The notes beneath the pieces are model-generated. The model was not told the origin of the DNA, did not search any database, and saw nothing but the letters and a program-made list of their open reading frames with translations. The position numbers and the translations under genes are program-made. Positions 24,926 through 33,017 of a DNA stretch of 64,000 bases are shown piece by piece (positions within the stretch are counted from its first letter, which is position 1; every line of letters starts with the position of its first letter). The stretch covers positions 36,541 to 100,540 of the forward strand of contig JAICSS010000008.1 of NCBI GenBank assembly GCA_025936755.1. Direction: 5' to 3'. This DNA is from Solirubrobacterales bacterium (GTDB lineage: Bacteria > Actinomycetota > Thermoleophilia > Solirubrobacterales > 70-9).

Positions 24926-25774
24926 CTAGTCCAGCAGCGCCGCGATCTCTTCCAGCGTCCAGATGTGATGGGCAACGCCGGCAGCCATCGCAGGCGTGCG
25001 CGGGTAGCGCTCCTTGAGCGTCTTGTGCGGGCGAGCGAAGTTGTAGTGCATGAAATGGAGGGAGACGGCGTGGGAGAGGTTCTCGACTTTCCGACTGAAG
25101 CCGGTCGTCAGTCGCGTGAAGCGCCGCATCCCCATCCTCATGGTCAAGTTCTGGCGCTCGACGTAGCTGGTTGAGATCCGGTCGGGGTCCGGGTCGCCCT
25201 TGAGAACGCGGCGCTTGGTCCCGGTGCAAACGGGAGGGCTGTATTTGCCGCCGCTCTGGCTGGGATCAGAGGCGTAGTGCTTCTGGATCTGCGCCCAATC
25301 CACGTTGCCGCCGAAGGCCGGGCCCACCGTCCCTTCGTACATCGCATGGCCGTCGGTGGAGAGCTGGATACGCCCGGCCATCCGGCTCGCGAGATCCTCA
25401 AGGAAGACGGCGGCGTCGTACTTGGTCCGCTCCCCGACCAGCCAGCTAGGAACGAGCTTCGTGTCCGCGCAGATCGCCGTGAACGTCCGAACGTCCCCGT
25501 AGCCCGGGGTGCCCTTGAACTGCTCCGGGACGTTCTTCTGCTTGGCGTAGCAGTAGGCCCATATCTCGTCGGCCTCCACCACCTTGCAGGGCAGCTCTTG
25601 GAAGACGCCGTCCTGATACTCGGCGCAGGCTTCGCCGAGATCGGCCAGCAGTTTGGTGATCGTGTTCTTGGCCGCTCCGGTCATGCGGACGGTGGCTCGG
25701 ATGCTGTTGCCCTCAACCAGGCAGCCGATGATCTGCGCCCGCCTCTCGGTGGTCAGCCTGTTCATACTGACCAT
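24926..25774 (-). CDS. IS1-like family DDE transposase
   Basis: This 282-residue transposase opens with a helix-turn-helix (RRAQIIGCLVEGNSIRATVRMTGAAKNTITKLL) and lacks the N-terminal zinc ribbon of classical IS1. The DDE domain shows Asp in VEADEIWAYC, Asp in STDGHAMY and Glu in TSYVERQNLTMRMGMRRFTR, followed by the helical HFMHYNFARPHKTL tail. It should cut and rejoin the 19-bp inverted repeats that flank the element. It is encoded in one frame with no frameshift. The first Met may be at 25774 or three codons later. The gene looks intact, so the element may still be mobile. Confidence 0.85.
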   Translation of the reverse strand: MVSMNRLTTERRAQIIGCLVEGNSIRATVRMTGAAKNTITKLLADLGEACAEYQDGVFQELPCKVVEADEIWAYCYAKQKNVPEQFKGTPGYGDVRTFTAICADTKLVPSWLVGERTKYDAAVFLEDLASRMAGRIQLSTDGHAMYEGTVGPAFGGNVDWAQIQKHYASDPSQSGGKYSPPVCTGTKRRVLKGDPDPDRISTSYVERQNLTMRMGMRRFTRLTTGFSRKVENLSHAVSLHFMHYNFARPHKTLKERYPRTPAMAAGVAHHIWTLEEIAALLD

Positions 25775-25812
25775 TTTGCTTGAGCGCCCGGACGGAAAAA
25801 GGTAGCGTGAAG

Positions 25813-25830
25813 CCTCCGCTATCGCGGAGG
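25813..25830 (-). terminator. terminator-like hairpin ending the passenger operon
   Basis: CCTCCGC (25813-25819), TATC and GCGGAGG (25824-25830) form a 7-bp stem. On the minus strand it follows the 57-residue gene by 26 bases and leads into a CTTTTT run some 12 bases later. It separates the passenger operon from the transposase gene. Confidence 0.5.
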
Positions 25831-25856
25831 TCTCAGCCGGGGGGGCATTGCTGCTG

Positions 25857-26030
25857 TTACTTAGGCGTCGGCTGCCGAGAATGCGACGAAGCGAGGTTGT
25901 ATCCCCGCCGTTGTCGGCCGTTCGCGCGACGCTCCGCGATGAAGCTCCGCGCCTCCTCTACAACTTTGAGGTCGACCTTCGGATTACTCGCCGCGATGGT
26001 CTCGGCGCTAGATTTGTTTTTAGTAGCCAA
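25857..26030 (-). CDS. 57-residue basic protein, last gene of the passenger operon
   Basis: A TTG start (26028-26030) overlaps the end of the serine protease gene by 11 bases and is preceded by an AGGGAG ribosome site 7 bases upstream. The product starts MATKNKSSAETIAASNPKVD, continues with a helix (LKVVEEARSFIAERRANG) and ends in a basic, Ser/Gln/Pro-rich tail. I do not recognise it. The overlap and ribosome site suggest translational coupling to the protease, so it may be a substrate, adaptor or inhibitor (inference). The sequence lacks membrane segments and cysteines. Confidence 0.5.
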   Translation of the reverse strand: MATKNKSSAETIAASNPKVDLKVVEEARSFIAERRANGRQRRGYNLASSHSRQPTPK

Positions 26031-26940
26031 AGTAGCGCTCCCTCGTGTGGATAACGACTAGGTTGCCACGCTTGAAGGCGTAGTCCTTCAACAGATGGTA
26101 GTACCCCGGTACTGCGGCACTTAGTTCAGGGTCTTCCCCAAAATCGTCAATCAAGAGTTTTAGATCACGCCGGAGGACCGTCATCGGGATGCCTCGGCTG
26201 TGGGAGTGCCAGCGGTTCGTCTCATTGAGCTTCCGGGCGATGTCAGCGGCGCGGTCTTTCCGCATCTGCTGCGTGACTTTGGTGCCCGACGTTTCGGTCT
26301 TCTTCCAGTTCTTGAACTTGTACTTGGTCAGCCACTCCTCCAGCAGGGCAATCGATAGCTCCCGCTCTTGCTCGTAGCGGTACAGCTCGGCGGGGTCGAA
26401 GTTCTCGATCATGTAGCTCAACTCGGCGCTCGTCATCGTGCCCTTGTCGGCTTTTTCAATCATCCGGTCGTACTGCTCCAAGTAACCCAGAGCGGGGACC
26501 CAGTTGCCGCTACTGGTCTGGATCTGGGGATCAATCGGCCCCAGCATGGATGCGTAGTCCATGTAGATCGAGTCGCCGGACATAACCAGAATGGTTCCGG
26601 CCGACATCGCTTCTGCCGGTACCAAGAAGGCAACCCGCTTGTAGTGATGGCGCAGAATGATCGCGATGCGCTCGGCGACATCGATGAGGCCGCCGCCGGT
26701 CTCCAGGAGGAACAGGACGCTGTCGCGCTTGTCAGGGAGCGCCTCGACCGCGTCTTTGATCATTTCGCTGGCCATCGGATAAATCGGTCCCATGTAGAAG
26801 AGGACATCCGAATCGCTGGCCGCCTCAAGCTTTTCGACCCGCGCCTCTAGCTGTTCTTCGATGAGCCGGTTCGCATCGCGCTCCCCAACCGAAGCGGCTC
26901 CGTTTTTGCCCTGTCCTCCCATTGGTACGCCAGGAGTCAT
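26020..26940 (-). CDS. SDH_sah-like serine protease (ClpP/SppA fold)
   Basis: A 306-residue protein of the serine dehydrogenase proteinase (SDH_sah) type, related to the ClpP/SppA crotonase-like proteases. Signature segments are a strand-turn VLFLLETGGGLIDVAERIA (oxyanion loop TGGG) and PAEAMSAGTILVMSGDSIYMDYASMLGPIDPQ, which places the nucleophile at Ser113 in a Met-Ser-Ala-Gly turn. A helical C-terminal half follows (about 150-306). I place the start at ATG 26940, since the upstream extension overlaps the preceding gene in another frame. No signal peptide or membrane helix is seen, so it is cytoplasmic. Its substrate is unknown; the winged-helix partners suggest regulated proteolysis. Confidence 0.78.
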   Translation of the reverse strand: MTPGVPMGGQGKNGAASVGERDANRLIEEQLEARVEKLEAASDSDVLFYMGPIYPMASEMIKDAVEALPDKRDSVLFLLETGGGLIDVAERIAIILRHHYKRVAFLVPAEAMSAGTILVMSGDSIYMDYASMLGPIDPQIQTSSGNWVPALGYLEQYDRMIEKADKGTMTSAELSYMIENFDPAELYRYEQERELSIALLEEWLTKYKFKNWKKTETSGTKVTQQMRKDRAADIARKLNETNRWHSHSRGIPMTVLRRDLKLLIDDFGEDPELSAAVPGYYHLLKDYAFKRGNLVVIHTRERYFGY

Positions 26941-26977
26941 ATCAGGAACAGCGATAGCCGCGAGCGTCTTCCGGTGC

Positions 26978-27199
26978 TCAGGATTTGCCCCAGCGGGCCG
27001 CCGCAGCTTTCTTGGCGATTGCGGAGCGCTCACTGGGAGATAAGGCCTTGGCTCGTGCTTTTCCTCCCCTGAGACCGCCAGAGCGCCCAGCTTGGGCCTG
27101 CTGCGATTCCGGTCTTTGCGGCGTTTCGTCGGTCGCATCGCCGACGATGGCGGCGGCGAGGCGGTTGAGGTCCGCAGGCTTCTTACTCCGCTTGGCCAT
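26978..27199 (-). CDS. small basic Ala/Lys/Arg-rich protein (histone-H1-like tail)
   Basis: A 73-residue protein starting MAKRSKKPADLNRLAAAIVGDAT and ending in the conserved-looking motif GGKARAKALSPSERSAIAKKAAAARWGK. This GGxARAxxLSPxxRxxIAxxAAxARW motif recurs in short actinobacterial proteins, often labelled histone-H1-like; nucleic-acid binding is plausible but unproven. It lies 37 bases upstream of the protease gene and 28 bases downstream of the second winged-helix gene, in one operon. Confidence 0.65.
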   Translation of the reverse strand: MAKRSKKPADLNRLAAAIVGDATDETPQRPESQQAQAGRSGGLRGGKARAKALSPSERSAIAKKAAAARWGKS

Positions 27200-27227
27200 A
27201 TTTAGAGCGTAGCGGCGGAGGAAGCCG

Positions 27228-27467
27228 TCACGAGAGTTCGAGCCAGTCGAAGTGCCGAGCGGCGGCGGTAGGCACCACAGCGCCGCCCTCGCAGCAGAGC
27301 AGGCCGTGGCGGTCGAGCAGGTGGATCGCTTCCTCCACGGCCTCCATATCGCCGAACCCCATCCACCAAAGGCTGAGGGCGGTATGTCGGGCTGGGTGCT
27401 CGGCAAGCAGGAAGCTGAGGATCGCCCTCTGGATCGCTTTGTCGCCCCGCCCCTCCGCGACCCTCAC
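27228..27467 (-). CDS. small winged-helix-like protein, paralogue 1
   Basis: A 79-residue protein with the order of a minimal winged helix: helix (AIQRAILSFLLAEHP), middle helices (MEAVEEAIHLLDRHGLL) and a beta wing (CCEGGAVVPTAAARHFDWLEL). It aligns over its length with the neighbouring 83-residue protein, sharing L-x-x-x-GLL, GxAVxPT and the DWLEL/QRLEL ending. The GTG start overlaps the preceding stop by 4 bases (GTGA), so the pair is translationally coupled. A DNA-binding or protease-adaptor role is inferred. Confidence 0.6.
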   Translation of the reverse strand: MRVAEGRGDKAIQRAILSFLLAEHPARHTALSLWWMGFGDMEAVEEAIHLLDRHGLLCCEGGAVVPTAAARHFDWLELS

Positions 27468-27715
27468 GGCAGTTCCAGCCGTTGTAGGTGAGCGATGGGC
27501 TTCGTGGGCCGCACGGCCGAGCCGTGGCTTTCCAGCAAGCCGAGGGTGATCAGCTCGATGACTGCCCTCGTCAGCGCCCCGGAGGGGCCGATCTCACGGG
27601 CCAGTTCAGGGATCGTTCGCCAGTGTGGGTAGACCTCCAGCGCCAGCGCCATCACGGGACGCTGGAGGGGGATGCGGTCGGCAGGCCAGTGTCGCCGCAT
27701 AGGCTTCGCTTGCAT
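27464..27715 (-). CDS. small winged-helix-like protein, paralogue 2
   Basis: An 83-residue protein and first gene of the passenger operon. It carries helix MALALEVYPHWRTIPELAREIG, recognition-like helix SGALTRAVIELITLGLLE and wing SHGSAVRPTKPIAHLQRLEL, like the downstream 79-residue paralogue. It may form a heterodimer with it. The promoter must lie in the 113 bases between its start and the right inverted repeat; no consensus box was identified. Confidence 0.6.
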   Translation of the reverse strand: MQAKPMRRHWPADRIPLQRPVMALALEVYPHWRTIPELAREIGPSGALTRAVIELITLGLLESHGSAVRPTKPIAHLQRLELP

Positions 27716-27828
27716 CGGAAGGTTCCGCCTTTCGGTGCCTGGCGGGGGGCTGTTCCACCAGCGCCCCCGCCGTTATTTCGTCGGGACGTGGCGAACCTAC
27801 CGAGCGATCAGCCGCTCGTGGGCGTCAA

Positions 27829-27847
27829 TTCAAACTGACCCACTACC
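27829..27847 (-). repeat. right terminal inverted repeat
   Basis: Reverse complement of the left repeat (GGTAGTGGGTCAGTTTGAA), 19 of 19 bases. It is immediately followed by the right target duplication CCGATCGC (27848-27855). Confidence 0.85.
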
Positions 27848-27855
27848 CCGATCGC
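27848..27855. repeat. right target-site duplication
   Basis: CCGATCGC, in direct orientation to CTGATCGC at 24603-24610 with one mismatch; marks the right edge of the insertion. Confidence 0.6.
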
Positions 27856-27927
27856 CTCGTCTCGAGCAAAGGAGAAGCGGCCCCGGGAAGGTCCCGAGAC
27901 AGCTCTGCTTGTGGCGGATTTCGCTCC

Positions 27928-28788
27928 CTAGCTGAAGCTGGGGCGCATCTGGCGGAGGCGGCGGACCCGCTCCTCGATCGGGGGGTGGGTCGAGAAGAGG
28001 CCGGCGATGCCGCCGCCCTTGAAGGGCTTGACGATGTAGAGCGGCTCGGCAGCCTGGTTGACCTGCATCGGCATAGCCGCGGCTCCCTGCTCGAGGCGGA
28101 GCAGGGCGCTCGCCAGAGACTCCGGGTTGCCGCAGATTTCGGCGCCGCCGGCGTCGGCCGCGAACTCGCGCTGGCGCGAGATCGAGAGCTGGATGATGCT
28201 GGCGGCGATCGGGGCGAGGAGGACCATCCCCAGCGAGGCGACCAGGCTCAAGGGCGAGTTGTCGTCGTCGCCGAACCACATGAACATGTAGGCGAGGTAG
28301 GTGATCGCGGCGCCGATCGCCGAGGCGACCGACTGGATCAGGATGTCGCGGTTGCGGATGTGGGTGAGCTCGTGGGCGAGGACGCCGCGCAGCTCGTCCT
28401 CGGAGAGGAGCTTGGTGATCCCCCGGGTGACCGCCACCGCCGAGTGCTTCGGGTTGCGGCCCGTGGCGAAGGCGTTCGGCTGGTCCTGGGGGATCATGTA
28501 GAGGCGCGGCATCGGCAGGTCGGCGCGGGTCGTCAGTTCGCGCACGATCTGGTAGAGCCTCGGCGCTTCGGACTCCTCGATCGGCTTCGCCCGGCTCATC
28601 GCCAGCGCCATTTTGTCGCTGAAGAAGTAGGAGAAGAAGTTGATCGCGAGGGCGACGAAGAGGAAGGTGAGCGCGGTGCTCGGGCCGCCGATCGCGGCGC
28701 CGATGGCGACCAGCAGGCCGCCCAGGGTGGCCATCAGGATGGTGGTCCGCAGCGTCGCGCCCCAGGTGGATTGCTTGGTGGTGGTCAT
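27928..28788 (-). CDS. htpX: M48 membrane zinc metalloprotease HtpX
   Basis: A 286-residue inner-membrane protease that degrades damaged membrane proteins. Two N-terminal membrane helices (about 14-33 and 38-57) precede the catalytic HELTH motif (His139, Glu140, His143). The third zinc ligand is Glu208 in REFAADAGGAEI, and two further membrane segments lie between them (about 150-200). The length matches HtpX (about 285-295). ATG 28788 is the first plausible start. It is divergent from the histidine kinase gene; the intergenic 114 bases should hold both promoters. Confidence 0.93.
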   Translation of the reverse strand: MTTTKQSTWGATLRTTILMATLGGLLVAIGAAIGGPSTALTFLFVALAINFFSYFFSDKMALAMSRAKPIEESEAPRLYQIVRELTTRADLPMPRLYMIPQDQPNAFATGRNPKHSAVAVTRGITKLLSEDELRGVLAHELTHIRNRDILIQSVASAIGAAITYLAYMFMWFGDDDNSPLSLVASLGMVLLAPIAASIIQLSISRQREFAADAGGAEICGNPESLASALLRLEQGAAAMPMQVNQAAEPLYIVKPFKGGGIAGLFSTHPPIEERVRRLRQMRPSFS

Positions 28789-28902
28789 CGAGTGCTCGCT
28801 CCTTGGGAGTCGGGGTGTCGGTGAAGTATGCGGCGAGGAGCCGATATCTCCTATAGGTGGAATCCCCCTTCCCGCTCGGGGGTTGACCCCTAGGCTTGCG
28901 CC

Positions 28903-29772
28903 ATGACCCTGACCGTGATCGGGCTGGCGCTGGTGGTCGCGGCGCTGGCGCTCGCCCTGATGCGGGAGCGGCGGCGGCTGCGGCCGCTCGAGGACCTGGT
29001 CGAGGCGATGGAGAAGGTCGACCTCTCCTCCCCCCGCCTCCACCTTCCCGCTTCGATCGACGGCGTCGGCGAGACCGAGGAGGTGGAGCGGATCGAGCTC
29101 GCCTTCCTGCGGATGATGCGGCGGCTCGAGGCCGAGCGACGGCGGGCCGGCTCGGCGGCGCTGCACGCGCAGGAGGAGGAGCGGGCGCGGGTGGCGCGCG
29201 ACCTCCACGACGAGGTCAACCAGTCGCTGACCGGGCTGCTGCTGCGGCTGGAGGCGGCGCGCGAGGCGGCGCCGCCGGAGCTGGAGGCCGAAATCGCCGA
29301 GACCAAGGCGCTGGCGAACCAGGCGATGACCGAGCTGCTCTCGCTGGCGCGGCAGCTGCGGCCGACGGCGCTCGACGACCTCGGTCTGGCGGCGGCGATC
29401 GGCGGCCAGGTCGAGCGCCTGGGGCGCGGCGAGATCGAGACGTCGCTCGCGGTCGACGGCGACTTCTCCAGCCTCGGCGACGACGCCCAGCTGGTCGTCT
29501 ACCGGGTCGCCCAGGAGGCGCTCAACAACGCCGCCCGCCACAGCGGCGCCGCCCGCGTCGAGGTGCGGCTGCGGCGCGGCGAGGACGGCGGCGTCGTCCT
29601 CGAGGTCGCCGACGACGGCCGCGGCTTCGCCTTCGACGAGTCCGAGCGCGGCCTCGGCATCGGCGGCATGCGCGAGCGCGCCCTCCTCGTCGGCGGCGAG
29701 CTGACGATCGAGTCCCGCCCCGGCGCCGGCACCACCGTCCGCCTCGAGGTCTCGGGAGAATCGCCCCGATGA
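28903..29772 (+). CDS. sensor histidine kinase (HisKA_3/NarX type)
   Basis: A 289-residue kinase with one N-terminal membrane helix (about 2-20), a short linker or HAMP-like region and a HisKA_3 dimerisation domain whose phospho-acceptor is His102 (ARVARDLHDEVNQSLTG). The HATPase domain shows VAQEALNNAARHSGA, VADDGRGF and GLGIGGMRERA. It has no sizeable extracellular sensor domain, so the signal may come from the membrane or a partner. TAGGCT (28891-28896) stands 6 bases before the ATG (leaderless). It overlaps the response regulator gene (ATGA). Confidence 0.9.
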   Translation: MTLTVIGLALVVAALALALMRERRRLRPLEDLVEAMEKVDLSSPRLHLPASIDGVGETEEVERIELAFLRMMRRLEAERRRAGSAALHAQEEERARVARDLHDEVNQSLTGLLLRLEAAREAAPPELEAEIAETKALANQAMTELLSLARQLRPTALDDLGLAAAIGGQVERLGRGEIETSLAVDGDFSSLGDDAQLVVYRVAQEALNNAARHSGAARVEVRLRRGEDGGVVLEVADDGRGFAFDESERGLGIGGMRERALLVGGELTIESRPGAGTTVRLEVSGESPR

Positions 29773-30398
29773 GGGTGCTGATCGCAGACGACCACGGGAT
29801 CGTCCGCTCGGGGCTCCGGCTGCTGCTGGAGCGGCAGGCGGACATCGAGGTGGTCGGCGAGGCGGGCGACGGGGCCAAGGCGCGGGACCTGGCGGTGCGG
29901 GAGCGGCCGGACCTGGCGATCCTCGACGTGAAGATGCCGAAGCTGACCGGGCTGCAGGCGACGCGGGAGATCAAGCAGCAGGCGCCGGAGGTGGCGGTCC
30001 TGATCCTCTCGATGCACGACGACGAGCGCTATCTGTTCGAGGCGCTGAAAGCGGGCGCCTCGGGCTACGTGCTCAAGGCCCAAGCCGACACCGACCTGCT
30101 GGCGGCGATCCGGGCGGTCGAGCGCGGCGAGCCGTTCCTCACCCCCGAGGCGCAGCGGACGCTGATCAAGGACGTGCTCGAGCGCGGCTCCTCGGGCGAG
30201 GAGGAGCTGACCCCGCGCGAGGAGGAGATCGTCAAGCTCGTCGCCGAGGCGCACACGACCAGGCAGATCGCCGAGGTCCTCCACCTCTCCGAGAAGACGG
30301 TCGAGAACCACCGCGCCAACGCGATGCGCAAGCTCGGCATGCGCGACCGGGTCGAGCTGGTCCGCTACGCGATCCGCCGCGGCCTGATCGAGCCCTGA
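29769..30398 (+). CDS. NarL/LuxR-type response regulator
   Basis: A 209-residue regulator and partner of the upstream kinase. The receiver has the full set: Asp7/Asp8, phospho-acceptor Asp53 (ILDVKMP), Ser81 and Lys103. The C-terminal LuxR helix-turn-helix (about 143-203; TPREEEIVKLVAEAHTTRQIAEVLHLSEKTVENHRANAMRKLG region) binds DNA. The start overlaps the kinase stop by 4 bases, indicating translational coupling. Target genes are unknown; the neighbours htpX and suf are candidates but no evidence links them. Confidence 0.92.
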   Translation: MRVLIADDHGIVRSGLRLLLERQADIEVVGEAGDGAKARDLAVRERPDLAILDVKMPKLTGLQATREIKQQAPEVAVLILSMHDDERYLFEALKAGASGYVLKAQADTDLLAAIRAVERGEPFLTPEAQRTLIKDVLERGSSGEEELTPREEEIVKLVAEAHTTRQIAEVLHLSEKTVENHRANAMRKLGMRDRVELVRYAIRRGLIEP

Positions 30399-30422
30399 CA
30401 GCGCGCGCTTCGCCCGCCATAA

Positions 30423-30442
30423 CCGACCTCTTCAGTAGGATT
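30423..30442 (+). promoter_or_regulatory. SUF promoter box (sufR copy)
   Basis: CCGACCT-N4-AGTAGGATT ends 7 bases before the sufR ATG. The TAGGAT part (30436-30441) fits a -10 hexamer for a leaderless transcript; CCGACCT would then be an operator element over the spacer. The same box occurs at 34406-34425 before the Rieske-sufB-sufD genes. SufR is the obvious candidate to bind it (inference). Confidence 0.65.
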
Positions 30443-30449
30443 TGAATCG

Positions 30450-30923
30450 ATGCTGTTCTCGACCAAAGCCGAGTACGGAGTGCGCCTGATGGTCGAGCTG
30501 GGCCGCCAGCCCGGCTCGCAGCCCGTCAGCCTCGGCTCCGTCGCCGAAGCCGAGCGGCTGCCGCTCTCCTACCTGGAGCACCTGGTGGCGAAGCTGCGCA
30601 AGGCCGGCCTCGTCACCTCCACCCGCGGCGCCCACGGCGGCTACCGCCTGGCGAAGCCGGCGGCGGAGATCACGATGGACGCGGTGGTCGAGGCGCTGGA
30701 AGGGCAGATCGCGCCGATGGAGTGCTTCCACGACACCCCCGAAGGCAAAGTCCTCTGCTCGCACGAGTCCGACGGCGACCAGGCCTGCTCGACGAAGCTG
30801 CTGTGGATGCGCGTGCAGGGCGGGGTCAGCAAGGCCCTGGCCGGGACGACGCTGGCGGAGCTGGTCGAGTTCTCGACCAAGAGCGAGCCCACCCGCGCGG
30901 CGGCGCTCGGCAGCGTCGCGTAA
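30450..30923 (+). CDS. sufR: Rrf2-family iron-sulfur regulator SufR/IscR-like
   Basis: This 157-residue regulator has an N-terminal winged helix (TKAEYGVRLMVELGRQ, LPLSYLEHLVAKLRKAGLV, TRGAHGGYRLA wing) and three cysteines, Cys92, Cys103 and Cys113, spaced like the iron-sulfur ligands of IscR/SufR proteins. It probably senses iron-sulfur status and represses the suf genes when the cluster is present. It is the first gene of the sufR-sufC-sufS-sufU operon and carries the shared box immediately before its start, implying autoregulation. Confidence 0.88.
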   Translation: MLFSTKAEYGVRLMVELGRQPGSQPVSLGSVAEAERLPLSYLEHLVAKLRKAGLVTSTRGAHGGYRLAKPAAEITMDAVVEALEGQIAPMECFHDTPEGKVLCSHESDGDQACSTKLLWMRVQGGVSKALAGTTLAELVEFSTKSEPTRAAALGSVA

Positions 30924-30973
30924 GAACGCGGCCCCACGGAACGCAAATTTGAAACCCCAGAAACGGAGCGAAA

Positions 30974-31744
<771 letters not shown>

Positions 31745-31757
31745 CCTCCCTGTCGCG

Positions 31758-33017
31758 ATGGAGCCGGTGAGCGCCAAGAGCCCCGCGGCCCCGATCGACG
31801 TCGAGAAGGTCCGCGCCGCCTTCCCGGCGCTCGAGCGCGAGGTCCACGGCCAGCCAGTCGCCTACCTCGACAGCGGCGCCAGCGCCCAGCGGGTCCTGGC
31901 TTCGATCCAGGCGGTCGACCGCTACGAGCGGCGCCACCACTCCAACGTCCACCGCGGCTCCCACACCCTCTCGGCCGAGGCGACCGAAGCCTACGAGGGG
32001 GCGCGGGCCACGGTCGCCGACCACATCGGCGCCGCCGACCGCCGCGAGGTCGTCTTCGTCCGCAACGCGACCGAGGCGATCAACCTCGTCGCCCGGGCCT
32101 GGGGCGACGCCAACGTCGGCGCCGGCGACCGCCTGCTCCTGACCGAGATGGAGCACCACTCCAACATCGTCCCCTGGCAGCAGCTGGCCGAGCGGGTCGG
32201 GGCGGAGATCGACTGGGCGCCGATCGACGAGGAGGGGCGGCTCGACATGGACGCCTTCGCGTCGCTGCTGGAGCGGGGGCCGAAGCTGGTCGCCGTGACC
32301 CACGTCTCGAACGTCCTGGGGACCGAGAACCCGGTCGCCGAGATCGCCCGGCTCGCCCACGAGGCCGGCGCGATGGTGCTCGCCGACGGCGCCCAGGCGG
32401 CGCCGAAGATGCCGATCGACGTGGCCGCGCTCGGCGTCGACTTCTACGCGAGCACCGGCCACAAGCTCTACGGCCCGACCGGGATCGGGGCGCTCTGGAC
32501 CAAGCTCGAGGTGCTGCGCGAGACGCCGCCCTTCCTCGGCGGCGGCTCGATGATCCGCAAGGTGACCAGGGAGAGGACGACCTACGCCGACCCCCCGGCC
32601 CGCTTCGAGGCCGGGACGCCGGCGATCACCCAGGCGATCGGGATGGCCTCGGCGCTGCGCTGGCTCGACGCGCTCGGGATGGAGGCGGTGCGCGCGCACG
32701 AGGAAGAGGTCACCGACTACGCGCTGGAGCGGGTCGCCGAGGTCCCCGGCCTGCGCGTCTTCGGCCCGCCCCGCGGCGAGGGCCGCCTCGGCCCCGTCTC
32801 CTTCGAGATCGAGGGCATCCACGCCCACGACGTCTCCGAGATCCTCGACCGCCACGGCGTCGCCGTCCGCGCCGGTCACCATTGCGCCCAGGTGCTGATG
32901 GACCGGCTGGACATCGCCGCCACCGCCCGCGCCAGCTTCGGCGTCTACACGACGCCGGAGGAGATCGACCGCCTGGTCGAGGGCCTGGAAGACGCGCGTA
33001 AGGTGTTCGGTCTCTGA
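31758..33017 (+). CDS. sufS: cysteine desulfurase SufS
   Basis: A 419-residue PLP-dependent group II cysteine desulfurase supplying sulfur for cluster assembly. PLP lysine is Lys236 (STGHKLYGPTG) and the persulfide Cys is Cys376 in RAGHHCAQVLM. ATEAINLVARAWG and the TEMEHHSNIVPW segment are typical. It lies 13 bases after sufC and overlaps sufU by one base, so all three are translated together. The N-terminus is slightly extended (SAKSPAAPIDVEKVRAAFP). Confidence 0.95.
   Translation: MEPVSAKSPAAPIDVEKVRAAFPALEREVHGQPVAYLDSGASAQRVLASIQAVDRYERRHHSNVHRGSHTLSAEATEAYEGARATVADHIGAADRREVVFVRNATEAINLVARAWGDANVGAGDRLLLTEMEHHSNIVPWQQLAERVGAEIDWAPIDEEGRLDMDAFASLLERGPKLVAVTHVSNVLGTENPVAEIARLAHEAGAMVLADGAQAAPKMPIDVAALGVDFYASTGHKLYGPTGIGALWTKLEVLRETPPFLGGGSMIRKVTRERTTYADPPARFEAGTPAITQAIGMASALRWLDALGMEAVRAHEEEVTDYALERVAEVPGLRVFGPPRGEGRLGPVSFEIEGIHAHDVSEILDRHGVAVRAGHHCAQVLMDRLDIAATARASFGVYTTPEEIDRLVEGLEDARKVFGL

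Larger units (their letters stand above)
24611..27847. mobile_element. IS1-like transposable element with passenger operon
   Basis: The 3237-bp element is bounded by perfect 19-bp terminal inverted repeats (24611-24629 and 27829-27847), flanked by 8-bp near-identical target duplications. It contains an IS1-like DDE transposase, a small downstream gene and five passenger genes (two winged-helix-like proteins, a basic Ala/Lys/Arg protein, an SDH_sah-like serine protease and a 57-residue protein), all on the minus strand. Base composition is visibly less GC-rich than the flanks. It lies between moeZ and htpX without interrupting either gene. The boundaries are read directly; the family name is inferred from the transposase, the GGT-type ends and the duplication length. 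Confidence 0.8.

Noticed and set aside
25757..25778. Partial copy of the element's end (TGGTCAGTATGAA) at the transposase start codon
   Set aside because: Only 12 of 14 bases match with a gap, and it encodes the first codons of the transposase; it may be chance, so I do not call an internal end.
25780..26061. 93-codon plus-strand ORF with several cysteines inside the mobile element
   Set aside because: It is antisense to the end of the protease gene and the 57-residue gene, has no ribosome site and opposes the direction of every gene in the element.
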